Shown here one piece after another: positions 1-8,498 of a stretch of 64,000 nucleotides of DNA. Under the pieces are notes generated by a model. The model ran no database searches and was not told the DNA's origin. It saw nothing but the letters and a program-made list of their open reading frames with translations. A program made the translations under genes and the position numbers. The stretch comes from Haemophilus haemolyticus_L (GTDB taxonomy: Bacteria > Pseudomonadota > Gammaproteobacteria > Enterobacterales > Pasteurellaceae). Every line of letters begins with the position of its first letter. Position 1 is the first letter of the stretch. The stretch covers positions 266,890 through 330,889 of the forward strand of contig NZ_QQGY01000001.1 in NCBI RefSeq assembly GCF_003490595.1, read 5' to 3'.

Positions 1-1459
1 TGGACAAAGTTTGAGTTTTTATCAAGATGAATTTGCCGGCAGAGTGTCTGCCAAAGTCATGCAAACCGCACTGGCTGTTCGTGATACAGTGCTCACACTT
101 GCGGATATGTTTATATATGTCATCGTATATTTTATTACATCAGGCTTAGTTCTCGCAGCATTAGATTCTTGGTTCTTACTGCCATTTATTGCTTGGATTA
201 CGATTTTTATTTTTATCCTACGAACCCTAATTCCTAAATTATCAAAAACGGCCCAACGACAAGCGGACGCTCGTTCTTTAATGACAGGACGCATTACAGA
301 TGCTTATTCCAATATTGCCACAGTAAAATTATTCTCTCATGGTTCACGTGAAGCCGCTTATGCCAAACGTTCTATGGAAGATTTTATGGTCACAGTGCAC
401 GCCCAAATGCGCTTAGCCACATCGCTGGACACGCTCACCTATGCAGCTAATATTTTACTTACACTAAGCACCGCCGTACTCGGCATTATTTTATGGAAAA
501 ATGGTCAAGTTGGCGTGGGTGCAATAGCAACGGCAACGGCAATGGCATTACGTGTAAATGGGCTGTCTCGTTGGATTATGTGGGAATCTGCCCGTTTGTT
601 TGAGAATATCGGAACCGTAAACGACGGAATGAATACTTTAACCAAACCTCACACTATTGTGGATAAACCTCAAGCATCGCCGTTACAAGTGACACAAGGG
701 GAAATTAAGTTTAACGATATTACCTTTGCTTATGATCCGACAAAACCATTGCTCAATCATTTCAATCTCATCATCAAACCAGGTGAAAAAGTTGGACTGA
801 TCGGTCGTTCTGGCGCAGGAAAATCTACGATTGTGAACTTATTGCTTCGCTTCTATGAAGCACAACAAGGCGCGATTACCATTGATGGGCAAGATGTACT
901 AGATGTGCAACAAGAAAGCCTACGCCGCCAAATCGGTTTAGTGACTCAAGACACTTCTCTGCTACATCGCTCGGTGCGTGACAATATTATTTATGGACGC
1001 CCTAATGCCACAGATGAAGAAATGGTTTTAGCTGCTGAACGAGCAGAAGCCGCTGATTTCATTCCATTCCTCACTGATGCTCAAGGCAGAAAAGGCTACG
1101 ATGCCCATGTGGGTGAAAGAGGTGTAAAACTTTCAGGTGGTCAGCGTCAACGCATTGCTATTGCTCGTGTCATGTTAAAAGATGCACCAATTCTATTGTT
1201 AGATGAAGCCACAAGCGCATTGGATTCGGAAGTGGAAGTGGCGATACAAGAAAGTCTCGATAAGATGATGGAAAATAAAACAGTGATTGCCATTGCCCAT
1301 CGTTTATCCACCATCGCAGCGATGGATCGCCTGATTGTGCTTGATAAAGGACAAATTGTTGAACAAGGTACCCATGCTGAATTACTGGAGCGTAATGGTC
1401 TGTACGCTAAACTTTGGAATCATCAAAGTGGCGGATTTTTAAGTGAACATGCTGAATAA
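1..1459 (+). CDS. ABC exporter, fused membrane and ATPase domains (5' end outside window)
   Basis: The frame is open to the first base of the window (G-Q-S-L-S-F-Y-Q-D precedes the first possible start, a TTG at 11), so the true start lies upstream. The visible part has several membrane segments of an exporter domain, then a nucleotide-binding domain with Walker A (GRSGAGKST), Q-loop (VTQDTS), signature (LSGGQRQR), Walker B (ILLLDEATSALD) and the H-loop (IAHRLST). This is the layout of half-size type IV ABC exporters of the MsbA/MdlB kind, working as dimers in the inner membrane. The substrate cannot be told from sequence. It converges on rdgB across a shared hairpin. Confidence 0.9.
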   Translation, partial: GQSLSFYQDEFAGRVSAKVMQTALAVRDTVLTLADMFIYVIVYFITSGLVLAALDSWFLLPFIAWITIFIFILRTLIPKLSKTAQRQADARSLMTGRITDAYSNIATVKLFSHGSREAAYAKRSMEDFMVTVHAQMRLATSLDTLTYAANILLTLSTAVLGIILWKNGQVGVGAIATATAMALRVNGLSRWIMWESARLFENIGTVNDGMNTLTKPHTIVDKPQASPLQVTQGEIKFNDITFAYDPTKPLLNHFNLIIKPGEKVGLIGRSGAGKSTIVNLLLRFYEAQQGAITIDGQDVLDVQQESLRRQIGLVTQDTSLLHRSVRDNIIYGRPNATDEEMVLAAERAEAADFIPFLTDAQGRKGYDAHVGERGVKLSGGQRQRIAIARVMLKDAPILLLDEATSALDSEVEVAIQESLDKMMENKTVIAIAHRLSTIAAMDRLIVLDKGQIVEQGTHAELLERNGLYAKLWNHQSGGFLSEHAE

Positions 1460-1490
1460 TGTTACTTTCCGCTATAGATAAAATCCATAT

Positions 1491-1526
1491 AAAAAGGCAC
1501 ACATATAAAAATATGCGTGCCTTTTA
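1491..1526. terminator. Bidirectional hairpin between ABC exporter and rdgB
   Basis: An inverted repeat pairs AAAAGGCACACATAT with ATATGCGTGCCTTTT around an AAAA loop, with A-rich and T-rich edges. It sits between two convergent genes and can serve both. Confidence 0.8.
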
Positions 1527-1547
1527 TCATCATACTTTCAACTAAGC

Positions 1548-2135
1548 TTATAACTTACTTTTTAATACTTTCAATGCTCTTGCTCGATGAGAAATTTTTT
1601 TCTTCTCAGCTGTTTCTAATTCAGCAAATGTGCAACCTTGTTCTGGGCTAAAGAATAAACTGTCATAACCAAAACCATTTTCACCTTTTTCTTCAAAACC
1701 AATCGTACCATTACACTCGCCTTCGGCAATAATTGGGGATGGATCTGTTGGATGCTGTAAAAACACGATACAACTCACAAATTTGGCTTGGCGTTTATCT
1801 TGTGCAACATGAGCAAGCTCTGCCAATAATTTCTCACGGTTTTTAGCATCATTGCCCTCTTCACCAGCATAACGTGCAGAATATAGACCAGGTGCGCCAT
1901 TAAGTGCGGAAACCACCAAGCCTGAATCATCCGCAATAGCAGGTAAACCTGATTTCTCTGATGCATAGCGCGCTTTTAATAACGCATTCTCAACAAAAGT
2001 TAAGCCTGTTTCTTCTGGGCTTTCAATGCCTAAATCTGTTTGCGCAATCACTTCAAAACCAAAATCAGATAGGACATCAGCCATTTCTTTCACTTTGCCT
2101 TTATTGCCTGTAGCAAGTACGATTTTTTGTTTCAT
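1548..2135 (-). CDS. rdgB: XTP/dITP pyrophosphatase
   Basis: A 195-residue protein of the RdgB/HAM1 family, which hydrolyses non-canonical purine triphosphates (dITP, XTP) to monophosphates and so keeps deaminated bases out of DNA and RNA. The N-terminal nucleotide-binding motif ATGNKGKVKE and the signature DDSGLVVSALNGAPG followed by YSARYAG are intact, and length matches the family (about 195). It lies 11 bp downstream of kdkA on the same strand, so the two are probably co-transcribed. Cytoplasmic. Confidence 0.95.
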   Translation of the reverse strand: MKQKIVLATGNKGKVKEMADVLSDFGFEVIAQTDLGIESPEETGLTFVENALLKARYASEKSGLPAIADDSGLVVSALNGAPGLYSARYAGEEGNDAKNREKLLAELAHVAQDKRQAKFVSCIVFLQHPTDPSPIIAEGECNGTIGFEEKGENGFGYDSLFFSPEQGCTFAELETAEKKKISHRARALKVLKSKL

Positions 2136-2146
2136 AATCAGTCCTT

Positions 2147-2872
2147 TTATTGATGATAAGCTGTTGTTAAATCAGCCCAGTTTTGCTCAGTAAATTGAAT
2201 ATTCATTCGTCCAACTTCTTTTTCGAAGGAACGTTTTAAACGGTTCAGATTTTGCACTTTCCAAAAATCTCCAGATTTTTCACCGCACTTATCAAAGTCA
2301 ATCAACCAACATTTTTGCCCTTGTTCAGTTTGTTGAAGCAAAATATTGTGTGCATTCAAGTCTGTATGGCAAATCTGTAAATCATGTAGTTTTCGAATCA
2401 AACGACCAATTTGCATCCAAGTTTCTCTTGGCAATGTTTGTGTTTGTAAACGGGCGGTTAAATCCTGCGCATTTTCGATTTTTTCCGTCAAAATATCCGC
2501 TTGATAGCAAATACCTAACTTGCCTTTTTGAATACGTGCGGCAATCGGTTTAGGCACAGGTAAACCCGCTTCATACAAACGTTGCAACAAATGAAACTCA
2601 GAAAAACTACGGGCAGTTTCAAGATCAGAAAAACGATAACGATCTCTGTTCAGTTTACCCCAAAGCCCACCGCGATAATAATGACGCAACGCACAATTTA
2701 CGCCAAACCAATCTTCCGTTTGCAAGAAATAAGTGGCGCCTCGACCTTTTGCACTTCCTATCACTCGCTCTTGTTTTTGCCAAAATTCTGCTTGGAAAAA
2801 CTCGGTTGCTTGCTCAAAAGTGCGGTCAAAATTAAAGATAAAATATTGGTTATCTTGTTGGAATTGGTGCAT
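2147..2872 (-). CDS. kdkA: 3-deoxy-D-manno-octulosonic acid (Kdo) kinase
   Basis: KdkA phosphorylates the single Kdo residue of Haemophilus lipooligosaccharide inner core, which replaces the second Kdo found in enterics. The protein has a protein-kinase-like fold with the catalytic loop HTDLNAHN and the metal-binding segment IDFDKCG. I chose the Met at 2872 (241 residues, the remembered family length); the frame is open to an earlier Met at 2905, and neither start has a clear Shine-Dalgarno. It is divergent from opsX, which adds the first heptose to the same core, so the two sit together by pathway. Confidence 0.9.
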   Translation of the reverse strand: MHQFQQDNQYFIFNFDRTFEQATEFFQAEFWQKQERVIGSAKGRGATYFLQTEDWFGVNCALRHYYRGGLWGKLNRDRYRFSDLETARSFSEFHLLQRLYEAGLPVPKPIAARIQKGKLGICYQADILTEKIENAQDLTARLQTQTLPRETWMQIGRLIRKLHDLQICHTDLNAHNILLQQTEQGQKCWLIDFDKCGEKSGDFWKVQNLNRLKRSFEKEVGRMNIQFTEQNWADLTTAYHQ

Positions 2873-2942
2873 GGAAATATTGTTATGAATAGAAAATGCA
2901 CTCATTCTACTTTAAAATAGGCGCAAGTTAAATGAGAAAGGA

Positions 2943-3992
2943 ATGTCAATGCCACTTTTTACCGAAGCTCCAAAATCCCTTTGTATTCTCCGATTGTCAG
3001 CTGTAGGCGATGTCTGTCATGCCTTAGCTGTAATTCAGCACATTCAGGCATGTTATCCCCAAACAGAAATTACGTGGATTGTAGGTAAAACCGAAATGGG
3101 TTTGCTTTCGGGCATTCCTAATATCACACTCATTCCTTACGATAAAAAGGCGGGATGGAAAGGCGTTTTATCACTCTGGAAACAACTAAAAAATAAACAT
3201 TTTGATGCGCTATTAAATATGCAAACAGCATTTCGTGCATCAATCCTTTCTTTAGGGATTAAAGCAAAATTCAAAATTGGATTTGGAGAAAAACGTTCTC
3301 GCGAAGGACAATGGCTATTTGTAAATCGTCGTATCACCGATCCCTCATCGCCTCATGTATTAGATGGATTTATGGCTTTCGCTGAATATATTGGCGTACC
3401 GAAAGCAGAACCGAAATGGGAATTAGCTATCTCACAAGATGATTATAAATTTGCCGATCAATTTATTGATTTCTCTCGTAAAAATTTATTAATTTCCCCT
3501 TGTTCTAGTAAAGCAGAAAAAGATTGGCTAATCGAACGTTATGCAGAGGTTGCCAATATTGCCCATCAGAATAATGTCAATGTAATTTTCTGCAGTTCGC
3601 CAGCCAAACGTGAATTAGAAATAGTCGAAAAAATTACCGCACTTTGCCATTTCACGCCAACCAATATTGCAGGAAAAACAAACCTAAAACAGCTTACCGC
3701 TTTAATTTCTAAGGTTGATTTGGTGCTTTCGCCAGATTCTGGCCCTGCCCATATTGCGACAACACAAGGAACACCTGTTATTGGCTTATATGCCTATCAC
3801 AATCCTTTGCGGACTGCACCTTATAATAATTTAGATAACGTGGTATCAGTATATGAAGAAAATGCCCAAAAAGAATTTGGCAAACCGTCTTCTGAACTAC
3901 CTTGGGCAACCAAACTAAAAGGGAAAAATTTGATGGCAGAGATTCAAGTCGAACCCATCATTGAACAAATGAAAAAATTGGGATTATTCTAA
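2943..3992 (+). CDS. opsX: Lipooligosaccharide heptosyltransferase I
   Basis: A family 9 glycosyltransferase (349 residues) with the N-terminal LRLSAVGDVCHALAV segment and the C-terminal donor-binding region SPDSGPAHIATTQGTPVIGLY. OpsX transfers the first L-glycero-D-manno-heptose onto phosphorylated Kdo of the inner core, acting at the cytoplasmic face of the inner membrane. The initiator may be Met1 or Met3 (MSMPLF); AAAGGA lies just upstream. It is divergent from kdkA, whose product makes the acceptor, and followed by a strong terminator. Confidence 0.93.
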   Translation: MSMPLFTEAPKSLCILRLSAVGDVCHALAVIQHIQACYPQTEITWIVGKTEMGLLSGIPNITLIPYDKKAGWKGVLSLWKQLKNKHFDALLNMQTAFRASILSLGIKAKFKIGFGEKRSREGQWLFVNRRITDPSSPHVLDGFMAFAEYIGVPKAEPKWELAISQDDYKFADQFIDFSRKNLLISPCSSKAEKDWLIERYAEVANIAHQNNVNVIFCSSPAKRELEIVEKITALCHFTPTNIAGKTNLKQLTALISKVDLVLSPDSGPAHIATTQGTPVIGLYAYHNPLRTAPYNNLDNVVSVYEENAQKEFGKPSSELPWATKLKGKNLMAEIQVEPIIEQMKKLGLF

Positions 3993-3995
3993 AGA

Positions 3996-4022
3996 AAAAG
4001 CTCAGCTAATGCTGAGCTTTTA
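3996..4022. terminator. Bidirectional terminator between opsX and bamC
   Basis: AAAAGCTCAGC pairs with GCTGAGCTTTT around TAAT, flanked by A and T runs. It is shared by the convergent genes opsX and bamC. Confidence 0.88.
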
Positions 4023-4023
4023 T

Positions 4024-5028
4024 TTATCTTGCAATCAAGTTACTAATTGCTTGGTAAATTCTCTCGGCTGAATCGCCAGACAATGCCTTGCCTTTTTCAT
4101 CCGAAATGACAACGGAGCTTTGTCTACCATGATCAGATATTTGCATTTGGTAAGTACCGTTTTCAAGTTCTGGAAGCTCAGTTCCCATGCGCAACCAATC
4201 TTCTTTTTTTAATGCTGAATATTTTAATTCACGATAACCTTTACCTGCAGTTTCAGATTTGATCGCAAAACCCACTTTAGGTAAAGCTCCACCTAATTTT
4301 TCCCATGCTTGACCAAAATTAACATTCATCGCTAATGCAGTTTGACCATTCAAATCCTGAATAATTTGCGAAGCTACCGCTCCCACAGAAGCACTAGATA
4401 AATCTTGTTGCTGTTTGTTGTAAGCAGAAGTTAATGCAGACACAATGCGGTTTAAGCGTTCAGACGTATAACGTTGCTTATCGGATACACTTGGAGTGAA
4501 AATCACGCCATCACGACGCATTTGTAAAACAGATACTGCTAGTGCACTCGCATCTTGAGCCATAACTTGTTCTACTTGATATTTAATCTCAGTGCCCGAT
4601 TTATCACCAATTCTTCCTGTTGGCGACCAGTCCGTCGTTAAAATCGCACCATTCGTCGTTGATGAAATACCGTCTTCTTTTAATAAGCGTTCAACTTGTT
4701 GGAGGTTATACACACTTGCTTGCTGTTCTGGATACACGATTAATGCTCGTTCACCATCGAATTGTGTTAATGAATTTTCAATAATCGCTAACGGTGTTGA
4801 TGGAGGACGAATATCAATATTTTCTCCCTTTTTCACAGCAATATTAGGCAACGCATAAGTATCGTCTGCTTTTGGTAGCATTACGCCCCCGCTCGCCAAC
4901 GGTGAAAATCCAGGGATAGAAGCCTCTGATTTTTGGAAAGAATCATTAGCAGTCTTTAATGCTTCAGGATCAGACGAACAGCCAGCCAATACGATAACCG
5001 CTGCTAAACTCAACATTATTTTTTTCAT
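4024..5028 (-). CDS. bamC: Outer membrane assembly lipoprotein BamC
   Basis: A 334-residue lipoprotein with a short signal peptide and lipobox VLAGC followed by SSD. The sequence after the lipobox, with an unstructured N-terminal stretch (IPGFSPLASGGVMLP) and two helix-grip domains, fits BamC/NlpB, a non-essential component of the BAM complex that inserts beta-barrel proteins such as Hap and Slam. It is encoded next to dapA, the arrangement also known from E. coli (formerly nlpB or dapX). About 100 bp separate it from dapA, with an uptake signal in the gap. Confidence 0.9.
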   Translation of the reverse strand: MKKIMLSLAAVIVLAGCSSDPEALKTANDSFQKSEASIPGFSPLASGGVMLPKADDTYALPNIAVKKGENIDIRPPSTPLAIIENSLTQFDGERALIVYPEQQASVYNLQQVERLLKEDGISSTTNGAILTTDWSPTGRIGDKSGTEIKYQVEQVMAQDASALAVSVLQMRRDGVIFTPSVSDKQRYTSERLNRIVSALTSAYNKQQQDLSSASVGAVASQIIQDLNGQTALAMNVNFGQAWEKLGGALPKVGFAIKSETAGKGYRELKYSALKKEDWLRMGTELPELENGTYQMQISDHGRQSSVVISDEKGKALSGDSAERIYQAISNLIAR

Positions 5029-5126
5029 ATTTGAACCTTAACTAAATTGAAAACTTTATGAATCTTGACCGCACTTCGACAGCCTATAATGCAAAAAGTT
5101 TAGGGGTAATGACTTACCCCTGATTT

Positions 5127-6023
5127 TTATAATAATCCTGCGATTTTTAGTGCTTCTTCCACTTTTGGTTGAACCTCTTCGCTTAACACCGTCAATGGTA
5201 AGCGTAGATGTGCTGACTTAATTAAACCTAAACGATAAGCCGCCCATTTCACAGGAATTGGGTTTGATTCAATAAAGAGATCATGGTGTAAACGCATTAA
5301 GCGAGCATTAATTTCTTCGGCTTTAGCAAAATCTCCCGTAAGAGCATAGCGACACATATCAGCCATATCTTTTGGTGCTAAGTTATTCGTTACAGAAATC
5401 ACGCCTTCTGCACCGAGTTTCATCGCATCCAAACTCGTTGCATCATCACCACTTAAAACGATGAAATCCTTGCCTGCGAGTTCTTTAATTTTGGTGACAC
5501 GACTAATATCTCCAGTTGCTTCTTTAATACCAACAATGTTGTTGATTTTTGCTAAACGAGCAACAGTTTCTGGCTTCATATCGCTACCGGTACGACCTGG
5601 TACGTTATAAAGAATTTGCGGTAAATCTGTACATTCAGCAATGGCTTTAAAATGCTGGAAGATTCCTTCTTGGGTTGGTTTGTTGTAGTAAGGTACAACA
5701 GATAGACAACCTGCAACGCCGCTATCGCGTAATAATTTTGTCATTGTAATTGCTTCGCTTGTCGCATTTGCACCTGCACCAGCAATCACAGGAATACGCC
5801 CCTTGGCAAATTCAACCGTCTTCTCAATAACCTTTACATTTTCTTCAATACTTAATGTTGCTGATTCACCTGTTGTTCCCACAGAAACAAGCGCATTAGA
5901 GCCTGCCTGAACGTGATATTCCACCAATTTTTCTAAACAAGCGAAATCTACTTCGCCGTAATTATTCATTGGCGTAACAAGTGCAACAATACTACCTGAA
6001 AATAAATGATTTTGTGCTGACAT
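5127..6023 (-). CDS. dapA: 4-hydroxy-tetrahydrodipicolinate synthase
   Basis: A 298-residue TIM-barrel aldolase that condenses pyruvate with aspartate semialdehyde, the first committed step of lysine and diaminopimelate synthesis. The GTTGES motif near residue 48, YNVPGRTG near residue 140 and the Schiff-base lysine in IVGIKEATGD near residue 165 are all present. The ATG at 6023 follows GGAGG at good spacing on the minus strand. It is upstream of bamC on the same strand and divergent from bcp. Confidence 0.96.
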   Translation of the reverse strand: MSAQNHLFSGSIVALVTPMNNYGEVDFACLEKLVEYHVQAGSNALVSVGTTGESATLSIEENVKVIEKTVEFAKGRIPVIAGAGANATSEAITMTKLLRDSGVAGCLSVVPYYNKPTQEGIFQHFKAIAECTDLPQILYNVPGRTGSDMKPETVARLAKINNIVGIKEATGDISRVTKIKELAGKDFIVLSGDDATSLDAMKLGAEGVISVTNNLAPKDMADMCRYALTGDFAKAEEINARLMRLHHDLFIESNPIPVKWAAYRLGLIKSAHLRLPLTVLSEEVQPKVEEALKIAGLL

Positions 6024-6124
6024 AGAACCTCCGTTGGTTTTTTAATTTTATTATTTGGTATAGCTCGTTATAGTCGCTAAAATGACTTGAATTTGCAAAT
6101 ATTTTTTCATCAAAGGAGCTTTTT

Positions 6125-6592
6125 ATGAATCCATTATCCGTTGGTAGCCAAGCACCAATTTTTACGTTATTAAATCAGCAAGAACAACCCGTTTCTTTAA
6201 ATGATTTTCGCGGTAAAAAAGTGTTAGTCTATTTTTACCCGAAGGCACTCACGCCTGGCTGTACAACACAAGCATGCGGATTGCGTGATAGTAAATCAGA
6301 ATTAGATGAATTAGGTTTAGTTGTACTTGGCATTAGCCCCGATACACCGAAAAAATTAGCTCAATTTATTGAGAAAAAAGCCCTTAATTTCACACTACTT
6401 TCCGATCCTGATCACAAAATTGCAGAACAATTTGGTGTATGGGGGGAGAAAAAATTCATGGGTAAAACTTACGATGGTATTCACCGAATTAGTTTTTTAA
6501 TTGATGAAAACGGAAAAATTATTCACGTATTTGATAAATTCAAAACAACAGAACATCATCAAATTATCGTTGATTATCTTCGATCCCTATAA
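6125..6592 (+). CDS. bcp: Thioredoxin-dependent peroxiredoxin Bcp
   Basis: A 155-residue atypical 2-Cys peroxiredoxin of the BCP/PrxQ class that reduces hydrogen and organic peroxides. It carries the motif TPGCTTQACGLRD with the peroxidatic Cys and a second Cys five residues later, and the thioredoxin-like fold signatures FYPKALTPGC and GISPD. AAAGGAGC precedes the ATG. It is a single gene between dapA (divergent) and the exb operon, closed by an inverted uptake-signal hairpin. Confidence 0.93.
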   Translation: MNPLSVGSQAPIFTLLNQQEQPVSLNDFRGKKVLVYFYPKALTPGCTTQACGLRDSKSELDELGLVVLGISPDTPKKLAQFIEKKALNFTLLSDPDHKIAEQFGVWGEKKFMGKTYDGIHRISFLIDENGKIIHVFDKFKTTEHHQIIVDYLRSL

Positions 6593-6604
6593 CCCATCAA
6601 AAAT

Positions 6605-6633
6605 TACCGCACTTTTCTATATAAAGTGCGGTA
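6605..6633. terminator. Inverted uptake-signal pair acting as terminator after bcp
   Basis: TACCGCACTTT and AAAGTGCGGTA form a near-perfect stem around a short AT loop. Each arm is a copy of the Haemophilus DNA uptake core, and the hairpin lies 13 bp after the bcp stop. Confidence 0.8.
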
Positions 6634-6660
6634 AAAATTCATTATTTTTTCAGTTCAATA

Positions 6661-6714
6661 TTTACGCGTTATTCCGCCTTTGCTAGAATTTATCCTTGAT
6701 TGAAATTCATTCTC
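6661..6714 (+). promoter_or_regulatory. exbB promoter with overlapping Fur box
   Basis: A -35-like TTTACG (6661-6666) and an extended -10 TGCTAGAAT (core 6684-6689) are separated by 17 bp. Immediately downstream, around the expected transcription start (6696-6714), the minus strand reads GAGAATGAATTTCAATC, which I align to the Fur consensus GATAATGATAATCATTATC with about 12 matches. Iron repression of exbB-exbD-tonB is known in related bacteria; binding here is inferred. Confidence 0.62.
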
Positions 6715-6759
6715 AATTATATTCCCAAGATATTTCTCAAATAATAAGGACAGAAAAAA

Positions 6760-7212
6760 ATGATGCAGCTTTTTGATTTTTTACAACAGTACAGTGACTA
6801 CTTTATCATCGGTTTATTATTACTGATGAGCATTATTATGCTAGCCATGGTAATTGAACGTTATCTTTTCTTAAGAAAGGTAAACGTCGCACATTACTCT
6901 ACCATTCACGCATTAGATATCGATTTAAATCGCAATATGACCGTAATCTCCACCATTGGCGCAAATGCACCATATGTTGGTTTGCTTGGTACAGTTATCG
7001 GGATTTTATTAACGTTCTATCAAATCGGTCATGGCGGTGGCGAAATTGACACTGGCGTGATTATGATGCACTTATCTTTAGCATTAAAAGCGACAGCATT
7101 GGGTATTCTTGTGGCTATTCCATCGATGGTGTTTTATAACGGTTTAGGTCGTAAAGTTGAAGTTAATCGTTTGAAATGGAAAGTGTTAAACGAACAAAAA
7201 GATAAGGAATAG
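6760..7212 (+). CDS. exbB: TonB-system inner membrane protein ExbB
   Basis: A 150-residue member of the MotA/TolQ/ExbB proton-channel family, shorter than E. coli ExbB (about 244) because it lacks the longer N-terminal part. It shows a first membrane helix near residues 15-35, then the conserved block TIGANAPYVGLLGTVIGILLTF and a third helix with ALKATALGILVAIPSMVFYN. ExbB forms the pentameric channel that uses the proton gradient to energise TonB. It is the first gene of exbB-exbD-tonB, 3 bp before exbD. Confidence 0.95.
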   Translation: MMQLFDFLQQYSDYFIIGLLLLMSIIMLAMVIERYLFLRKVNVAHYSTIHALDIDLNRNMTVISTIGANAPYVGLLGTVIGILLTFYQIGHGGGEIDTGVIMMHLSLALKATALGILVAIPSMVFYNGLGRKVEVNRLKWKVLNEQKDKE

Positions 7213-7215
7213 TCC

Positions 7216-7659
7216 GTGAAAAAATTCGATGAAATCAACATTATCCCTTTCATTGATATTATGTTGGTGTTACTTGCTGTAGTACTTATCACTGCGTCTT
7301 TTATCTCTCAAGGTAAAATTCAAGTTAACGTACCTAAAGCCAGTACAGCCGTTGCATTTAAAGCTGATGAGCTTGCTAAATTATTGACTGTGACAGCGGA
7401 TAAACAACTCTATTTCAATGATAGACCTATTACGCAAGAAGCCCTAGAAGCAGAAATTGCCCAATGGAACAAAGATCAAAAAGTCACATTAAAAATTGAT
7501 GCTGAAGCCTCTTTCCAAGATTTTGTTACCATTACAGATATGCTCTCTAAAAATGAGATCAAAAATGTAGCTATTGTTTCTATGAAAGATAAGGGTAAAA
7601 GTGCGGGTAAAAATCCTCAAGAATCTGCACCCACTCAATCTGTGCCAACGACGCCTTAA
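7216..7659 (+). CDS. exbD: TonB-system inner membrane protein ExbD
   Basis: A 147-residue ExbD/TolR protein that starts with GTG, 3 bp after the exbB stop. It has one N-terminal membrane helix containing the essential aspartate (INIIPFIDIMLVLLAVVLI) and a periplasmic domain that dimerises. The C-terminal tail is rich in Ser, Thr and Pro (PQESAPTQSVPTTP). Together with ExbB it couples proton flow to TonB movement. Confidence 0.95.
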   Translation: MKKFDEINIIPFIDIMLVLLAVVLITASFISQGKIQVNVPKASTAVAFKADELAKLLTVTADKQLYFNDRPITQEALEAEIAQWNKDQKVTLKIDAEASFQDFVTITDMLSKNEIKNVAIVSMKDKGKSAGKNPQESAPTQSVPTTP

Positions 7660-7668
7660 GGAATAATT

Positions 7669-8442
7669 ATGCAGCAAACAAAACGTTCGCTATTAGGTTT
7701 GCTTATTTCTTTGATCGTGCACAGCATTGTTGTAGGGTTAATCTTATGGAGTTGGAATAAGCCAAGTGATAGCGCCAATAGCGCACCAGGCGAAATATCC
7801 ACAAGTATTTCCATGGAAATGGTGCAAGGCATGGTGATGGAAGAACCTGCTCCTGAGCCAGAAAATGTACAAAAAGAGCCAGAACCAGAAAAACAAGAGG
7901 TTGTGGAAGATCCAACAGTGAAACCTGAACCACAAAAAATCAAAGAACCAGAAAAAGAAAAGCCAAAACCAAAAGAAAAACCTAAAGAAAAGCCAAAGGA
8001 TAAACCGAAAAAAGACGTTAAACCACAAGAAAAACCAATCAATAAAGATCTACCAAAAGGTGATAAAAATATTGATTCAAGTGCAAACGTGAATGCTAAA
8101 GCGACCACAACTGGCGCCACCAATAGCAATGCACAAGTAGCGGGTAGTGGAACAGACACGAGCGAAATGGCAGCCTATCGCTCCGCAATTCGTCGTGAAA
8201 TTGAACGTCATAAACGTTATCCTACTCGCGCAAAAATGATGCGTAAGCAAGGTAAAGTCAGCGTATCCTTCAATGTAGGCCCTGATGGCTCACTAAGTGG
8301 TGCTCGCGTTACTCAATCATCAGGTGATGAAAGCCTAGATAATGCAGCATTAGAAGCAGTTAACAGCGCAAGACCGGTCGGTGCAAGACCTTCAGGATTC
8401 CCTTCAGGGTTAAATGTGCCAATTAGTTTTACGCTTCAATAA
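7669..8442 (+). CDS. tonB: Energy transducer TonB
   Basis: A 257-residue protein with an N-terminal membrane anchor (SLLGLLISLIVHSIVVGLIL, including the conserved Ser and His), a long periplasm-spanning Pro/Lys/Glu-rich rigid region around residues 60-125 with many EP and KP pairs, and a C-terminal globular domain with YPTRAKMMRKQGKVSVSF and the receptor-contact region. It transmits energy to haem, transferrin and other outer membrane receptors. The Pro-Lys region makes long false frames on the opposite strand. The operon ends at an uptake-signal hairpin. Confidence 0.96.
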   Translation: MQQTKRSLLGLLISLIVHSIVVGLILWSWNKPSDSANSAPGEISTSISMEMVQGMVMEEPAPEPENVQKEPEPEKQEVVEDPTVKPEPQKIKEPEKEKPKPKEKPKEKPKDKPKKDVKPQEKPINKDLPKGDKNIDSSANVNAKATTTGATNSNAQVAGSGTDTSEMAAYRSAIRREIERHKRYPTRAKMMRKQGKVSVSFNVGPDGSLSGARVTQSSGDESLDNAALEAVNSARPVGARPSGFPSGLNVPISFTLQ

Positions 8443-8482
8443 AAAAGTGCGGTTAATTCTCTTTGAGTTTAACCGCACTTTT
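8443..8482. terminator. Inverted uptake-signal terminator after tonB
   Basis: AAAAGTGCGGTTAA pairs with TTAACCGCACTTTT around a 12-base loop. It is shared by tonB and the convergent amidotransferase gene. Confidence 0.85.
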
Positions 8483-8498
8483 CTTTGGCTAGATTTAA

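Noticed and set aside
7656..8159. Minus-strand frames opposite tonB rich in Phe, Gly and Ser
   Set aside because: They mirror the Pro/Lys/Glu-rich codons of TonB; no initiation signal.
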